Made by a program: the position numbers and the translations under genes. The notes beneath the pieces are model-generated. The model worked only from the letters and a program-made list of their open reading frames with translations, was not told the origin of the DNA and ran no database searches. From the NCBI GenBank assembly GCA_947311265.1, contig CAMZKQ010000248.1, forward strand, positions 1-16,829: a DNA stretch of 16,829 nucleotides, read 5' to 3'. The stretch is from an uncultured Chlorobiota bacterium. GTDB lineage: Bacteria > Bacteroidota > Bacteroidia > Bacteroidales > JAADGE01. Below are positions 1-7,005 of this stretch, one piece after another (position 1 is the first letter of the stretch; each line of letters begins with the position of its first letter).

Positions 1-132
1 CCGTTAATTTTTTTGCAGGTTGTAAAAGCAGAAATAGATTTTTCTGTTATACTAAATCACCTTGTAAAAGCTTCAGTAGCTGTTTGGATGATATTTTGGG
101 GAGTTAAAAATGTTTTCGGTGTTAAAATTTAA
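1..132 (+). CDS. C-terminal fragment of a membrane protein (5' end outside window)
   Basis: An open frame runs from the first base to a TAA at 130-132 and gives 43 residues. The piece is hydrophobic (LIFLQVV, then SVAVWMIFWGV) and ends in a short basic tail, GVKI. This fits the last membrane helix of an integral membrane protein. Only two bases separate its stop from the ATG of the glycosyltransferase, so the two are probably co-transcribed. Too little is visible to name a family. An envelope or polysaccharide role is only a guess from the neighbour. Confidence 0.6.
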   Translation, partial: PLIFLQVVKAEIDFSVILNHLVKASVAVWMIFWGVKNVFGVKI

Positions 133-134
133 AA

Positions 135-1118
135 ATGAAAATAAATTATTTGTTTCGTCACCCGTCTCCTGTTTTTCACAGCATTGAAGAACAATTTTTT
201 GCTATGCAAAAAGAGTTACCCAAAAGTGTAGAATACAAAAACAATTTCGCAAAACACCACAGCAAAGGGCTTTTTAAACGGCTTTTTATAACATTGCAAT
301 CCGCTTTTAATCAAGGAGATATAAATCATATTACGGGCGACATTCATTTTATAGCTTTATTACTAAAAAAGAAAAAAACGGTACTTACCATTCACGATAT
401 AAGCTCCGTACTCAAATTTACAGGGGGAAAACAAAAAATATTAAAATATTTTTGGTTTACTATGCCAGCCAGACGAGTAAAATACATTACCGTAATTTCA
501 GAGTTTACGAAAAAAGAACTTTTAGAAACCATCAAAATTAAACCCGAAAAAATTATTGTAATACCCGATTGCGTTTCGCCTGAAATTAAATTTTCTAAAC
601 AAAAATTCAATACAGAAAAACCAACGATTTTACAGATAGGCACAAAAGCCAACAAAAACCTCCCGAACTTAATAAATGCAATAAAAGGCATAAATTGCAA
701 ATTGGAAATTATCGGACAATTATCAGCCCTGCAAAAATCACTACTTACAGAAAATGAAATTGAATACAAAAATTCTTATAATCTAGAATATTCTGAAATC
801 ATAGAAAAGTACCAACAGGCAGACATCGTTAATTTTGTGTCCGATTACGAAGGGTTTGGTGTGCCTATATTGGAAGCACAGGCCACCGGCAGGTGCGTTA
901 TCACAAGCAATATCTCGCCCATGAAAGAGGTCGCCGGCAAAGGGGCAATACTAGTTCCTCCCAGTAACTCAGAAGCACTTAATAAGCAAATTATTAAACT
1001 CATAAACGATACCAACTACAGAAAAGAAGCCATTAAAAATGGCAAAGAAAATGTGCAACACTACTCTGCCCAAGCCGTTGCACAAAAGTACTTTTTACTT
1101 TACAAACAATTGGTCTGA
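135..1118 (+). CDS. GT4-type (glycosyl transferases group 1) glycosyltransferase
   Basis: This 327-aa protein has the layout of a GT-B fold retaining glycosyltransferase, which moves a sugar from a nucleotide-sugar donor to a glycan or lipid acceptor. The N-terminal half has an acceptor-domain pattern, with TVLTIHDIS near residue 83 and YITVISEFTKKEL near 116. The C-terminal half opens with PTILQIGTKANKNL and carries the GT4 E-x7-E donor motif, EGFGVPILE, at E239 and E247. ATGRCVITSN and GGAILVPP-like strings (here KGAILVPP) follow. The length is slightly short for the family, whose members usually run 350-400 aa. It lacks a signal peptide, so it acts in the cytoplasm or at the inner membrane face. 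It starts two bases after the preceding stop. Its last 19 bases overlap the 3' end of ribD on the other strand. The acceptor and sugar cannot be read from sequence. Confidence 0.9.
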   Translation: MKINYLFRHPSPVFHSIEEQFFAMQKELPKSVEYKNNFAKHHSKGLFKRLFITLQSAFNQGDINHITGDIHFIALLLKKKKTVLTIHDISSVLKFTGGKQKILKYFWFTMPARRVKYITVISEFTKKELLETIKIKPEKIIVIPDCVSPEIKFSKQKFNTEKPTILQIGTKANKNLPNLINAIKGINCKLEIIGQLSALQKSLLTENEIEYKNSYNLEYSEIIEKYQQADIVNFVSDYEGFGVPILEAQATGRCVITSNISPMKEVAGKGAILVPPSNSEALNKQIIKLINDTNYRKEAIKNGKENVQHYSAQAVAQKYFLLYKQLV

Positions 1119-2167
1119 TTTCTATAAAACAGCAACTTATTAATCCCTTTCTGCACAATTTCTATTGGAGCTTGCATAAGCCGTGGTGCAGCCACCCCTT
1201 TATAAAACAACTTTTCACCAGTCATTACCCTCGCTTCGTCCCACAAATCACTCTTTATTAGCGAGTTTAAAAAATATGCTCCTCCCTCAATAATCACCGA
1301 CTGAAGCCCTTGGTAATACATCTCCTTAAAAACAGTTACCAGCAAATTTTCAGCAAATTTAGTAACAATATAATTACAATTGCTTGATGCGTGGCTTACT
1401 GCCAGCTCCGAAAATACATAGGTTGGCACAGTTTGGTCAAAAAGCGAAAGGCTTTTATCTAGCCTTAACGACTTATCTAACACAAAACGAACGGGGCTTT
1501 TGCCTTCCCAATCCCTTACGTTAAGTTTAGGATTATCTTTTTGTGCCGTATTTGTAGCCACCATAATTGCCGCTTCTTCGGCACGCCATTTATGCACCAA
1601 AATTCGGGCATATTTATCAGTAATCCAGTTGGGCTGGATAGGAGTTTCTGCCGTGCGTTCAAAATCAATAAAACCATCAAGGGTTTGTGCCCATTTTAGG
1701 ATAATGTAAGGACGCTTGTATTTGTGGAAAGTAAAAAAACGGCGGTTAAGCTCCCTTGCTTCTTTTTCTAACACCCCCAACACTACTTGGCAACCTGCCG
1801 CTTTTAAGGCTTCAATGCCTTTGCCATTTACAGCATCAAAACTATCGCTGCAAGCGATTACTACTTTAGGGATTTTGTATTTGATAATTAGCAAGGAGCA
1901 AGGTGGTGTTTTTCCGTAATGCGAACAAGGTTCTAAACTAACATATATTGTTGGGGCAGAAAGTAAGCCCTTATCTTTCACACTATTTATGGCGTTTACT
2001 TCGGCATGTGCCTGCCCGTATTTTTGATGATACCCTTCCCCAATAATTTTACCATTATAAACAATAACTGCCCCTACCATTGGGTTTGGTGCAACGTTCC
2101 CTATGCCCCTTTGGGCAAGCATAAGGCAACGTTCCATAAAAATAGTATCTTCTTGGCGATGTTTCAT
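1100..2167 (-). CDS. ribD: Bifunctional riboflavin biosynthesis protein RibD (deaminase/reductase)
   Basis: RibD converts the GTP cyclohydrolase II product in two steps, deamination of the pyrimidine and NADPH-dependent reduction of the ribosyl side chain, on the way to riboflavin. The 355-aa protein has the full two-domain length. The N-terminal zinc deaminase has NPMVGAV near residue 28, the HAE triad at H54-A55-E56, and PCSHYGKTPPC with C81 and C90. The reductase begins near residue 152 with RPYIILKWAQTLDG and contains NWIT, DNPKLNVR and IIEGGAYFLNSLI, all typical of RibD_C. The first ATG leaves a short leader before the conserved MERCLMLAQRG, as in relatives. It lies 37 bp downstream of the TPR protein gene and probably shares its transcript. 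No other riboflavin gene is in the window, so ribD is separated from the rest of its pathway. Confidence 0.95.
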   Translation of the reverse strand: MKHRQEDTIFMERCLMLAQRGIGNVAPNPMVGAVIVYNGKIIGEGYHQKYGQAHAEVNAINSVKDKGLLSAPTIYVSLEPCSHYGKTPPCSLLIIKYKIPKVVIACSDSFDAVNGKGIEALKAAGCQVVLGVLEKEARELNRRFFTFHKYKRPYIILKWAQTLDGFIDFERTAETPIQPNWITDKYARILVHKWRAEEAAIMVATNTAQKDNPKLNVRDWEGKSPVRFVLDKSLRLDKSLSLFDQTVPTYVFSELAVSHASSNCNYIVTKFAENLLVTVFKEMYYQGLQSVIIEGGAYFLNSLIKSDLWDEARVMTGEKLFYKGVAAPRLMQAPIEIVQKGINKLLFYRNQTNCL

Positions 2168-2204
2168 TTACCCTCTTTTTTTTGCTTTAAGGCATTTGGT
2201 TTGG

Positions 2205-4361
2205 CTAATTGCAATACTTACTAATTAACTCAATTGCCCGTTTATCGCCCAGTTTTTTTAGGGTTTCAAAATCCTCACAAGCATTACTTTTATTACCTAA
2301 CTTTATGTAATTTTCACCCCTAAAAAAGTAGGCATTAGTATTTTTATTATTGATTTTTATTACATGAGATAAGTCGGCAATAGCCGCTTTGTAGCGTTCC
2401 ATTCTTTGGTAAAGCATGGCACGGTTATAGAATACGGTGTGGAAATTCGGGTCGAGTTCAATGGCTTTATTGTAATCCTCCAAAGCCCCATTTAAGTCCT
2501 TAGAAAGGACTTTGGCAAAGCCTCGGTTAGAGTACACCGATGCGTTTTGCGAATTTAGAGTTATCGACATATCAAAATCGGCAATAGACTCCTTTAGTTT
2601 ATTTAATTTACCAAAAGCCACCCCCCTATTTACATAATAAGTGTGGTCGCTCGGGTTTAGCTCAATGGCCGTACTGAAGTCTTTTATTGCCTTTTCGTAT
2701 TTGCCTTGTTCGTCGAAACCCATGCCACGGTTGTGGTAGGCAGGTGCAAAAAGCGGGTCGTACAATAGGGCTGAATCAAAATCGGCTATAGAGCTAGCGA
2801 CTAAGGCTTTATTTTTTGTATTCTTAGCAAGGCTTTGTTTAGAGCTGCCCCTGTTGTAGTAGGCATTTACATAATCAGGCTTCCATTTTATGGCTTCCGA
2901 GAAATCGCTTATCGCCTGTTGGCGATATTTGTTTGCGGTTTCAAAATCAAATTTATCTGCAAAGGCTTTTGCCTTTCTATCGAAAACACTCCCTCTGTTA
3001 TTCCATGCTACAACTGCTTTTGGCGATTTTTTTACGGTATCATTCCAAAGGCTTTGGCTATCTTTCCAAACTTTTGAGCGTTGCTGGGTAGCATAAATTT
3101 GCACACTAGCAAAAATCCCTATAGCAATAAAAACAGCCATTTTTAGCTGACGTTTCTTTTTTATTAAATCATCTGCCAAAGCGGCTACTAAAATAACATA
3201 ACCAATAGAGGGTATGTAGGCATACCTATCTGCATGAATGGCACTACCTACTGGGAGGAACTGAAGGAGTAGAAATATATTTATGATAAAAAAAGCAATC
3301 CCAAAAGCCACTGCTTTTTTTTGGGTTTTAATGGCATAATAAAATCCGTAAAGCGAGGCTAATGCAGGGATTAGGTACAGCCAATAATAAGCTGGTATGG
3401 ATTTATTAATAATGTCGGGGTAGGGATTTATTGCGGAAAACCCTACGGGTATCGTAAGCTCGATAATGTACTGCATATAGGCATATCCTGCAAAGCCTAT
3501 TCGGTATATAAATGGATACGCCTCGGCAGAAATTATGGCATCGCTACTTTTTTGTGCAATTACTGCAAGGATACCAAACCCTAGTGCCAACAGGAAGAAG
3601 GGTATTTTTTCGTAAATTACTTTTATATCTTTAAATTTCCGCCCTTTGTACCAGTCTATAGCGACTAAAGATACCGCCAAGGAAACTGCCTGCCCTTTTG
3701 ATAACAAGGAAAGCAGAAACAGAAAAAGGCTTAATGCAAAGAAGAGAATTTTCTTAGTTTCTAAATACTTGAGGTAGCCAACTAATGCGGCAACAAAAAA
3801 AGCAGAATACAGCACATCTTTTCTTTCGGAAATCCAAGCAACGGACTCTACATGGAGGGCAGCAACACCAAAAAGCAAGCCTGCAATTACGGCCATATTA
3901 AAATTATCGAACAGTTTTAGTACAAACCAAAAAACGAGTAAACTCGTAATTAGGTGGAGCAAAATATTCGTAAAGTGAAACGGAAATGGGTTTAATTGAT
4001 TTTTAAATTTAGGGTTGTCTTTGGCAAACTGATAGTCGATAGCTAAGGATACTATCGCAAGTGGGTGGTAGTTGCCCATGTAGCTTAGTGTAGAGAATAT
4101 TTCGCTTATTGATTTCACATCAATCTCTTTTATTAGCTGATTTTCAACTACATACTCCTTATCGTCCCAGTTAGTTATTCCATTTTTGAATGCCGAAGAA
4201 TAGGCTACCAATGTAAGTACGGCAATCACTCCCCCCCAAATAAGCCACTTCCTCGTGTTTGTAGGTGCTGTAGCAAAATATTGCTCATTTTTTCTTTTAT
4301 AATAGGGGGCTAATTGTTTAGCTTTATTCGGTGCATTTTTATTTTTGCGTTCACGTTTCAT
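2205..4361 (-). CDS. Polytopic membrane protein with C-terminal TPRs, TMTC/PMT-like putative O-mannosyltransferase
   Basis: This 718-aa protein has two halves. Residues 38-425 hold roughly ten or more hydrophobic segments. Residues about 450-718 are about seven TPR units, with repeated AYYNRG, AYHNRG and YSNRG helices and the spacer pattern AIELNPS or AIELDPN. The membrane half has features known from the PMT-like fold and eukaryotic TMTC1-4 (CAZy GT105). These are an acidic pair in a first loop (NWDDKEYVV, D66-D67), GNYHPLAIVSL near 96-105, HVESVAWISERKDVL at 170-184, SKGQAVSLA near 221, and ADRYAYIPSIG near 377. If the comparison holds, it would transfer a lipid-linked mannose or similar sugar to secreted proteins, with the TPRs facing the periplasm. 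The activity is inferred. An alternative is a TPR scaffold on a degenerate PMT fold. A good -7 element sits just upstream. Confidence 0.8.
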   Translation of the reverse strand: MKRERKNKNAPNKAKQLAPYYKRKNEQYFATAPTNTRKWLIWGGVIAVLTLVAYSSAFKNGITNWDDKEYVVENQLIKEIDVKSISEIFSTLSYMGNYHPLAIVSLAIDYQFAKDNPKFKNQLNPFPFHFTNILLHLITSLLVFWFVLKLFDNFNMAVIAGLLFGVAALHVESVAWISERKDVLYSAFFVAALVGYLKYLETKKILFFALSLFLFLLSLLSKGQAVSLAVSLVAIDWYKGRKFKDIKVIYEKIPFFLLALGFGILAVIAQKSSDAIISAEAYPFIYRIGFAGYAYMQYIIELTIPVGFSAINPYPDIINKSIPAYYWLYLIPALASLYGFYYAIKTQKKAVAFGIAFFIINIFLLLQFLPVGSAIHADRYAYIPSIGYVILVAALADDLIKKKRQLKMAVFIAIGIFASVQIYATQQRSKVWKDSQSLWNDTVKKSPKAVVAWNNRGSVFDRKAKAFADKFDFETANKYRQQAISDFSEAIKWKPDYVNAYYNRGSSKQSLAKNTKNKALVASSIADFDSALLYDPLFAPAYHNRGMGFDEQGKYEKAIKDFSTAIELNPSDHTYYVNRGVAFGKLNKLKESIADFDMSITLNSQNASVYSNRGFAKVLSKDLNGALEDYNKAIELDPNFHTVFYNRAMLYQRMERYKAAIADLSHVIKINNKNTNAYFFRGENYIKLGNKSNACEDFETLKKLGDKRAIELISKYCN

Positions 4362-4377
4362 TCAAAAGTATTTTTAG

Positions 4378-4385
4378 CAAAAATA
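4378..4385 (-). promoter_or_regulatory. Bacteroidota-type -7 element upstream of the TPR/TMTC-like gene
   Basis: On the minus strand the gap between yidD and the TPR gene reads TATTTTTG followed by C, a full match to the Bacteroidota -7 consensus TAnnTTTG. It ends 16 bases before the ATG at 4361. No TTG lies at the expected distance upstream, so the -33 half is missing. It may add an internal start to the operon. In such AT-rich sequence a chance match is possible. Confidence 0.4.
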
Positions 4386-4404
4386 CAATAATTTTTATAA
4401 AAAT

Positions 4405-4809
4405 TTATTTTTTTTGAATTGGGTCAAATTTCAAACCCGTTTTTTCATGGTACGGATAATCAGCTTCATTGCCGTGGTGGCAGCGAGTAAGCCTGTCGGC
4501 GGCGGCGGCACTGCCTTTTAGTAATCCGCTTTGGCGGATATTCTCTACAGCATAAGTGGAGCATGAGGGGTAAAATGTGCAGCGGTTACCATCTTGCGAC
4601 GATACTGTTTCTTTATATAAAAGGAAAAAAACAGCTACAAAACCTTGAATTTCATTATTGCTACTTTGTGCAAAATGACGGTAATTTGGCTTTACTTTTT
4701 CGTACCGAAAAAGTAATTTTAAATCATTAATATCCTCCGATGTTTGTGCCAGTGTATTTGAAAATACAAATAAGAAAAGGCTAAGAATAATGCAATTAAT
4801 TATTTTCAT
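4405..4809 (-). CDS. yidD: YidD-domain protein with N-terminal signal peptide
   Basis: The C-terminal two thirds of this 134-aa protein match YidD, the small membrane-protein insertion efficiency factor. The matching strings are NRCTFYPSCSTYAVENI (C77, C83), the SGLLKGS stretch, DRLTRCHHGN (C110), and a Pro/Asp-rich end. Ordinary YidD is about 70-85 residues and is a cytoplasmic peripheral membrane protein. This one has an extra 50-60 N-terminal residues that begin with a typical signal peptide: a Lys, a hydrophobic core IINCIILSLFLFVF, and SNTLA-Q as the likely cleavage point near residue 21. It should therefore be exported, and its function may differ from that of classical YidD. Its start overlaps the end of the upstream membrane-protein gene by 14 bp, so translation is probably coupled. 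The family assignment is firm but the role is inferred. Confidence 0.85.
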   Translation of the reverse strand: MKIINCIILSLFLFVFSNTLAQTSEDINDLKLLFRYEKVKPNYRHFAQSSNNEIQGFVAVFFLLYKETVSSQDGNRCTFYPSCSTYAVENIRQSGLLKGSAAAADRLTRCHHGNEADYPYHEKTGLKFDPIQKK

Positions 4810-5806
4810 GAGCTTGCTTTTTATTTACAACTGGTAACAAAATTACAGAAACAACACCGAGTAAAATAATAAAGACCGTCATTGAACCATGCACTGCAAA
4901 AGCAAAGGCAGCAGCATCGGCTGCATTGGAAACACCGTAGATAAATAGGGTTTGAATGACCATAAAATGCCAAGACCCAATCCCCCCGGGGGAAGGAAAA
5001 ACCATGCCAAAGCTAGACATTACAAATATGGTAAGTCCTGTAAGAATGCTTAAATGTGATGTAAACTCGAAACTAAAAAAGGTAACATAAATCATTAAAA
5101 AATACATCACCCAAATAAAAACGGTATGAAAAATAAATGCCCATTTGCGTTCCATGTCTTTTATCGAAATTACGCCTGCAATAAAATTAACGATTGTTTC
5201 TTTAAGCTTTTTATAAATAGCCAACTGTACAAGCTTTTCTCTAAAAATATAAAGCACAACAGCAAGAACAAGTATAGCTACGCTAATGCCAATTAATAAT
5301 GGTACTGATTGCACTAAGTTGGATATTTTTTCTGCTGCACCCGGGTTATTTTTCCATATCTGTGCAACCTGCGGAAACTGCGTAAGTAAAACTATGGCAA
5401 GCAATATAAAAAGCATAATAAAATCGAACACTCTTCCTGTAACTGCCGTGCCAAGTAGCTTTGTAAAAGGCACTTTTTCGTAGCGGTGCATAACCCCACA
5501 ACGAGCAATTTCGCCAGAACGAGGCACTGCCATATTGGATAAGTACATTATCATTATAGCAAAAAAAGCATTACTGCTTTTGGGCTTGTAGCCCAATGGT
5601 TCAATCATAATATTCCAGCGTAAAGCTCGGCTGTAGTGGCTAAAAAAAGCAAACACGAGGGAGAGTCCTATCCAGAAATAATTGGCTTTTTTTAGAGCTA
5701 AGGTTATTTTTTCGGTATCCACATCTTTATACACCCACCAAAAAACGCCTAAACCTATTGCTAAAAATAACAGGAATTTAAGCAGATTTTTTATTTTTTC
5801 GTTCAT
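4796..5806 (-). CDS. UPF0104/LPG_synthase_TM-family integral membrane protein (flippase-like)
   Basis: This 336-aa protein has about eight membrane segments and the conserved marks of the lysylphosphatidylglycerol synthase transmembrane family. These are SHYSRALRWNIM near residues 56-67, the PRSGEIAR signature at 95-102, and PSPGGIGSWH at 271-280. The soluble aminoacyl-transferase half of MprF is absent. It is therefore not a lysyl-PG synthase but one of the stand-alone members thought to move or bind lipid or polyprenyl-linked substrates. That role is inferred. It opens the minus-strand operon that continues through yidD, the TMTC-like gene and ribD. Its stop lies inside the start of yidD. 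The chosen ATG leaves a short charged N-terminus before the first helix. A link to glycan export fits the neighbouring sugar-transfer genes but is not shown. Confidence 0.88.
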   Translation of the reverse strand: MNEKIKNLLKFLLFLAIGLGVFWWVYKDVDTEKITLALKKANYFWIGLSLVFAFFSHYSRALRWNIMIEPLGYKPKSSNAFFAIMIMYLSNMAVPRSGEIARCGVMHRYEKVPFTKLLGTAVTGRVFDFIMLFILLAIVLLTQFPQVAQIWKNNPGAAEKISNLVQSVPLLIGISVAILVLAVVLYIFREKLVQLAIYKKLKETIVNFIAGVISIKDMERKWAFIFHTVFIWVMYFLMIYVTFFSFEFTSHLSILTGLTIFVMSSFGMVFPSPGGIGSWHFMVIQTLFIYGVSNAADAAAFAFAVHGSMTVFIILLGVVSVILLPVVNKKQAHENN

Positions 5807-5824
5807 TTAATTTAAAATTTTGAG

Positions 5825-5856
5825 CAAAATAGCAATAATTCTTTTATTTTTACCAA
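5825..5856 (-). promoter_or_regulatory. Candidate promoter for the minus-strand envelope operon
   Basis: On the minus strand, TTG (5856-5854) is followed after 22 bases by TATTTTG then C (5831-5825), 18 bases before the ATG at 5806. The spacing fits the reported Bacteroidota TTG-N17-23-TAnnTTTG layout. The -7 element is one base shorter than consensus, so the call is tentative. Confidence 0.35.
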
Positions 5857-5888
5857 GCAATTTTTAATTTAGTTGCCTTATTTTATTA

Positions 5889-5906
5889 TTGATATAGTAA
5901 TATCAA
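5889..5906. repeat. Short inverted repeat upstream of ruvX
   Basis: TTGATAT and ATATCAA form 7-bp perfect arms around a 4-base spacer (AGTA), ending 18 bases before the ruvX start. It could be an operator or a weak hairpin in the leader. AT-rich inverted repeats of this size are also expected by chance. Confidence 0.3.
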
Positions 5907-5924
5907 ACATTAAACCTAAAATAA

Positions 5925-6361
5925 TTGCCAAGATTACTTGCCATAGATTACGGACGAAAAAGAGTCGGCTTAGCCGTATCCGACCCCATGCAAATTATTG
6001 CAACAGGGCTAGATACAGTACACTCTAAAGATATTTTTAAGTACCTAAAAAAATATCTGGCAAAAGAAGAAGTAGAAACAATAATAGTGGGCTACCCCGT
6101 TACACTAAAAAATACAGCTTCGGAAGCCCTAAGGTTTGTAAATCCATTTTTAAAAAAATGGTAAAGGAATTTCCGGATACAAAAATTGTAACTCACGATG
6201 AGCGATTTACTTCAAAAATGGCATTTCAGGCACTAATTGATGCCGGAGCAAAACAAAAAACAAGACGAAAAAAAGAACTCACAGATAAAATAAGTGCAGT
6301 AATAATATTGCAATCCTACATGGCACAAATTCAAAACCTACAAAACATAAATTTAAAATGA
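5925..6361 (+). CDS. ruvX: RuvX/YqgF Holliday-junction resolvase-like protein, split into two frames
   Basis: RuvX/YqgF is an RNase H-fold nuclease tied to Holliday-junction resolution and, in E. coli, to 16S rRNA maturation. The gene lies in two overlapping frames. 5925-6164 (79 aa) carries AIDYGRKRVGLAVSDP with D8, and TIIVGYP near residue 53. 6158-6361 (67 aa) carries THDERFTSKMAFQ and the last acidic site in LTDKISAVIILQSY. Joined after K78 they give 145 aa with all expected motifs, close to the usual 135-145. The frames meet at an A7 run (6152-6158), where a -1 shift restores the reading NPFLKK-MVKEFP. The 5' part starts at TTG, because TAA sits directly upstream and no ATG is near. The end overlaps def by ATGA. 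It could be a sequencing indel, programmed slippage or a young pseudogene. Confidence 0.85.
6152..6158 (+). other. A_AAA_AAA slippery heptamer at the ruvX frame break
   Basis: In the zero frame the codons read TTA AAA AAA TGG TAA, so the seven A's form a correctly phased X_XXY_YYZ heptamer. A -1 slip changes TGG-TAA to ATG-GTA and continues into the downstream ruvX frame. The last A is also the first base of the downstream ATG. It could serve ribosomal frameshifting, RNA-polymerase slippage or a stop-restart overlap, or it could mark a homopolymer error. Confidence 0.55.
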
Positions 6362-6915
6362 TATACCCAATACATATAATTGGCTCGCCAGTTTTGCGAA
6401 AAGTTGCCAAAGATATTAGCCCTGATTATCCTAATTTAGAAAAAATAATTGAAAACCTTAAAGCCACCATGTACGACTCTGATGGCGTAGGGCTTGCCGC
6501 CCCACAAGTGGGCAAATCTATCCGGATTTTTGTAATTGATGCTTCGCCTTTGGCAGAAGATGAGCCCGAGCTCGAAAACTTTAAAAAAATTTTTATAAAT
6601 GCACACATCACCGAGCGTACTGGCAATGAATATGCCTTTAACGAAGGCTGCCTAAGCATACCAGGCATTAGGGAGGACGTTAATAGACCCGAAAAAATCC
6701 GCATGAAATATGTAGATGAAAATTTTGAAGAACACGAAGAGGAGTTTGATGGGCTTGCCGCACGAGTAATCCAGCACGAGTACGATCACCTTGATGGCAA
6801 ATTATTTACCGACCATTTATCGCCCCTTCGGAAACGTATTATTAAAAGTAAACTCGCAGGTATCTCAAAAGGAAAATTTACAGCAAAATATGCCGTACAT
6901 TTAGCTAAAGGCTAA
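6358..6915 (+). CDS. def: Peptide deformylase
   Basis: Peptide deformylase removes the N-terminal formyl group from new proteins in the cytoplasm, using a metal ion (usually Fe2+). All three family motifs are intact in this 185-aa protein. Motif 1 is GVGLAAPQVG (residues 43-52), motif 2 is EGCLSIPG with metal ligand C98, and motif 3 is QHEYDHLDG with ligands H140 and H144 and catalytic E141. The length is normal. The ATG overlaps the ruvX stop as ATGA, so translation is likely coupled; this pairing with ruvX is common in Bacteroidota. The 3' end converges on the PLP-enzyme gene, with a strong hairpin between the two. Confidence 0.97.
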   Translation: MIYPIHIIGSPVLRKVAKDISPDYPNLEKIIENLKATMYDSDGVGLAAPQVGKSIRIFVIDASPLAEDEPELENFKKIFINAHITERTGNEYAFNEGCLSIPGIREDVNRPEKIRMKYVDENFEEHEEEFDGLAARVIQHEYDHLDGKLFTDHLSPLRKRIIKSKLAGISKGKFTAKYAVHLAKG

Positions 6916-6940
6916 TACGTCATTTGTGGGATACAAAAAA

Positions 6941-6969
6941 TAAGCAAATCGAAAATTTCGATTTGCTTA
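6941..6969 (-). terminator. Hairpin terminator between def and the PLP enzyme gene
   Basis: Arms TAAGCAAATCGAAA (6941-6954) and TTTCGATTTGCTTA (6956-6969) are perfect reverse complements around one central A. In RNA the innermost A-U pairs would open to form the loop. On the minus strand the hairpin is followed by six T's (the A-run at 6935-6940), a good intrinsic terminator 36 bases after the PLP-enzyme stop. On the plus strand only a weak T stretch follows, so termination of def would be less efficient. Confidence 0.8.
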
Positions 6970-7005
6970 AATATTATCTTTACTGAATCTCACCTACAGT
7001 CAAAT

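Noticed and set aside
4796..5806. MprF-type lysylphosphatidylglycerol synthase
   Set aside because: Only the membrane part is present; the soluble aminoacyl-transferase domain is missing.
5873..5900. Promoter for ruvX from TTG at 5873-5875
   Set aside because: No sequence close to TAnnTTTG lies 17-23 bases downstream.
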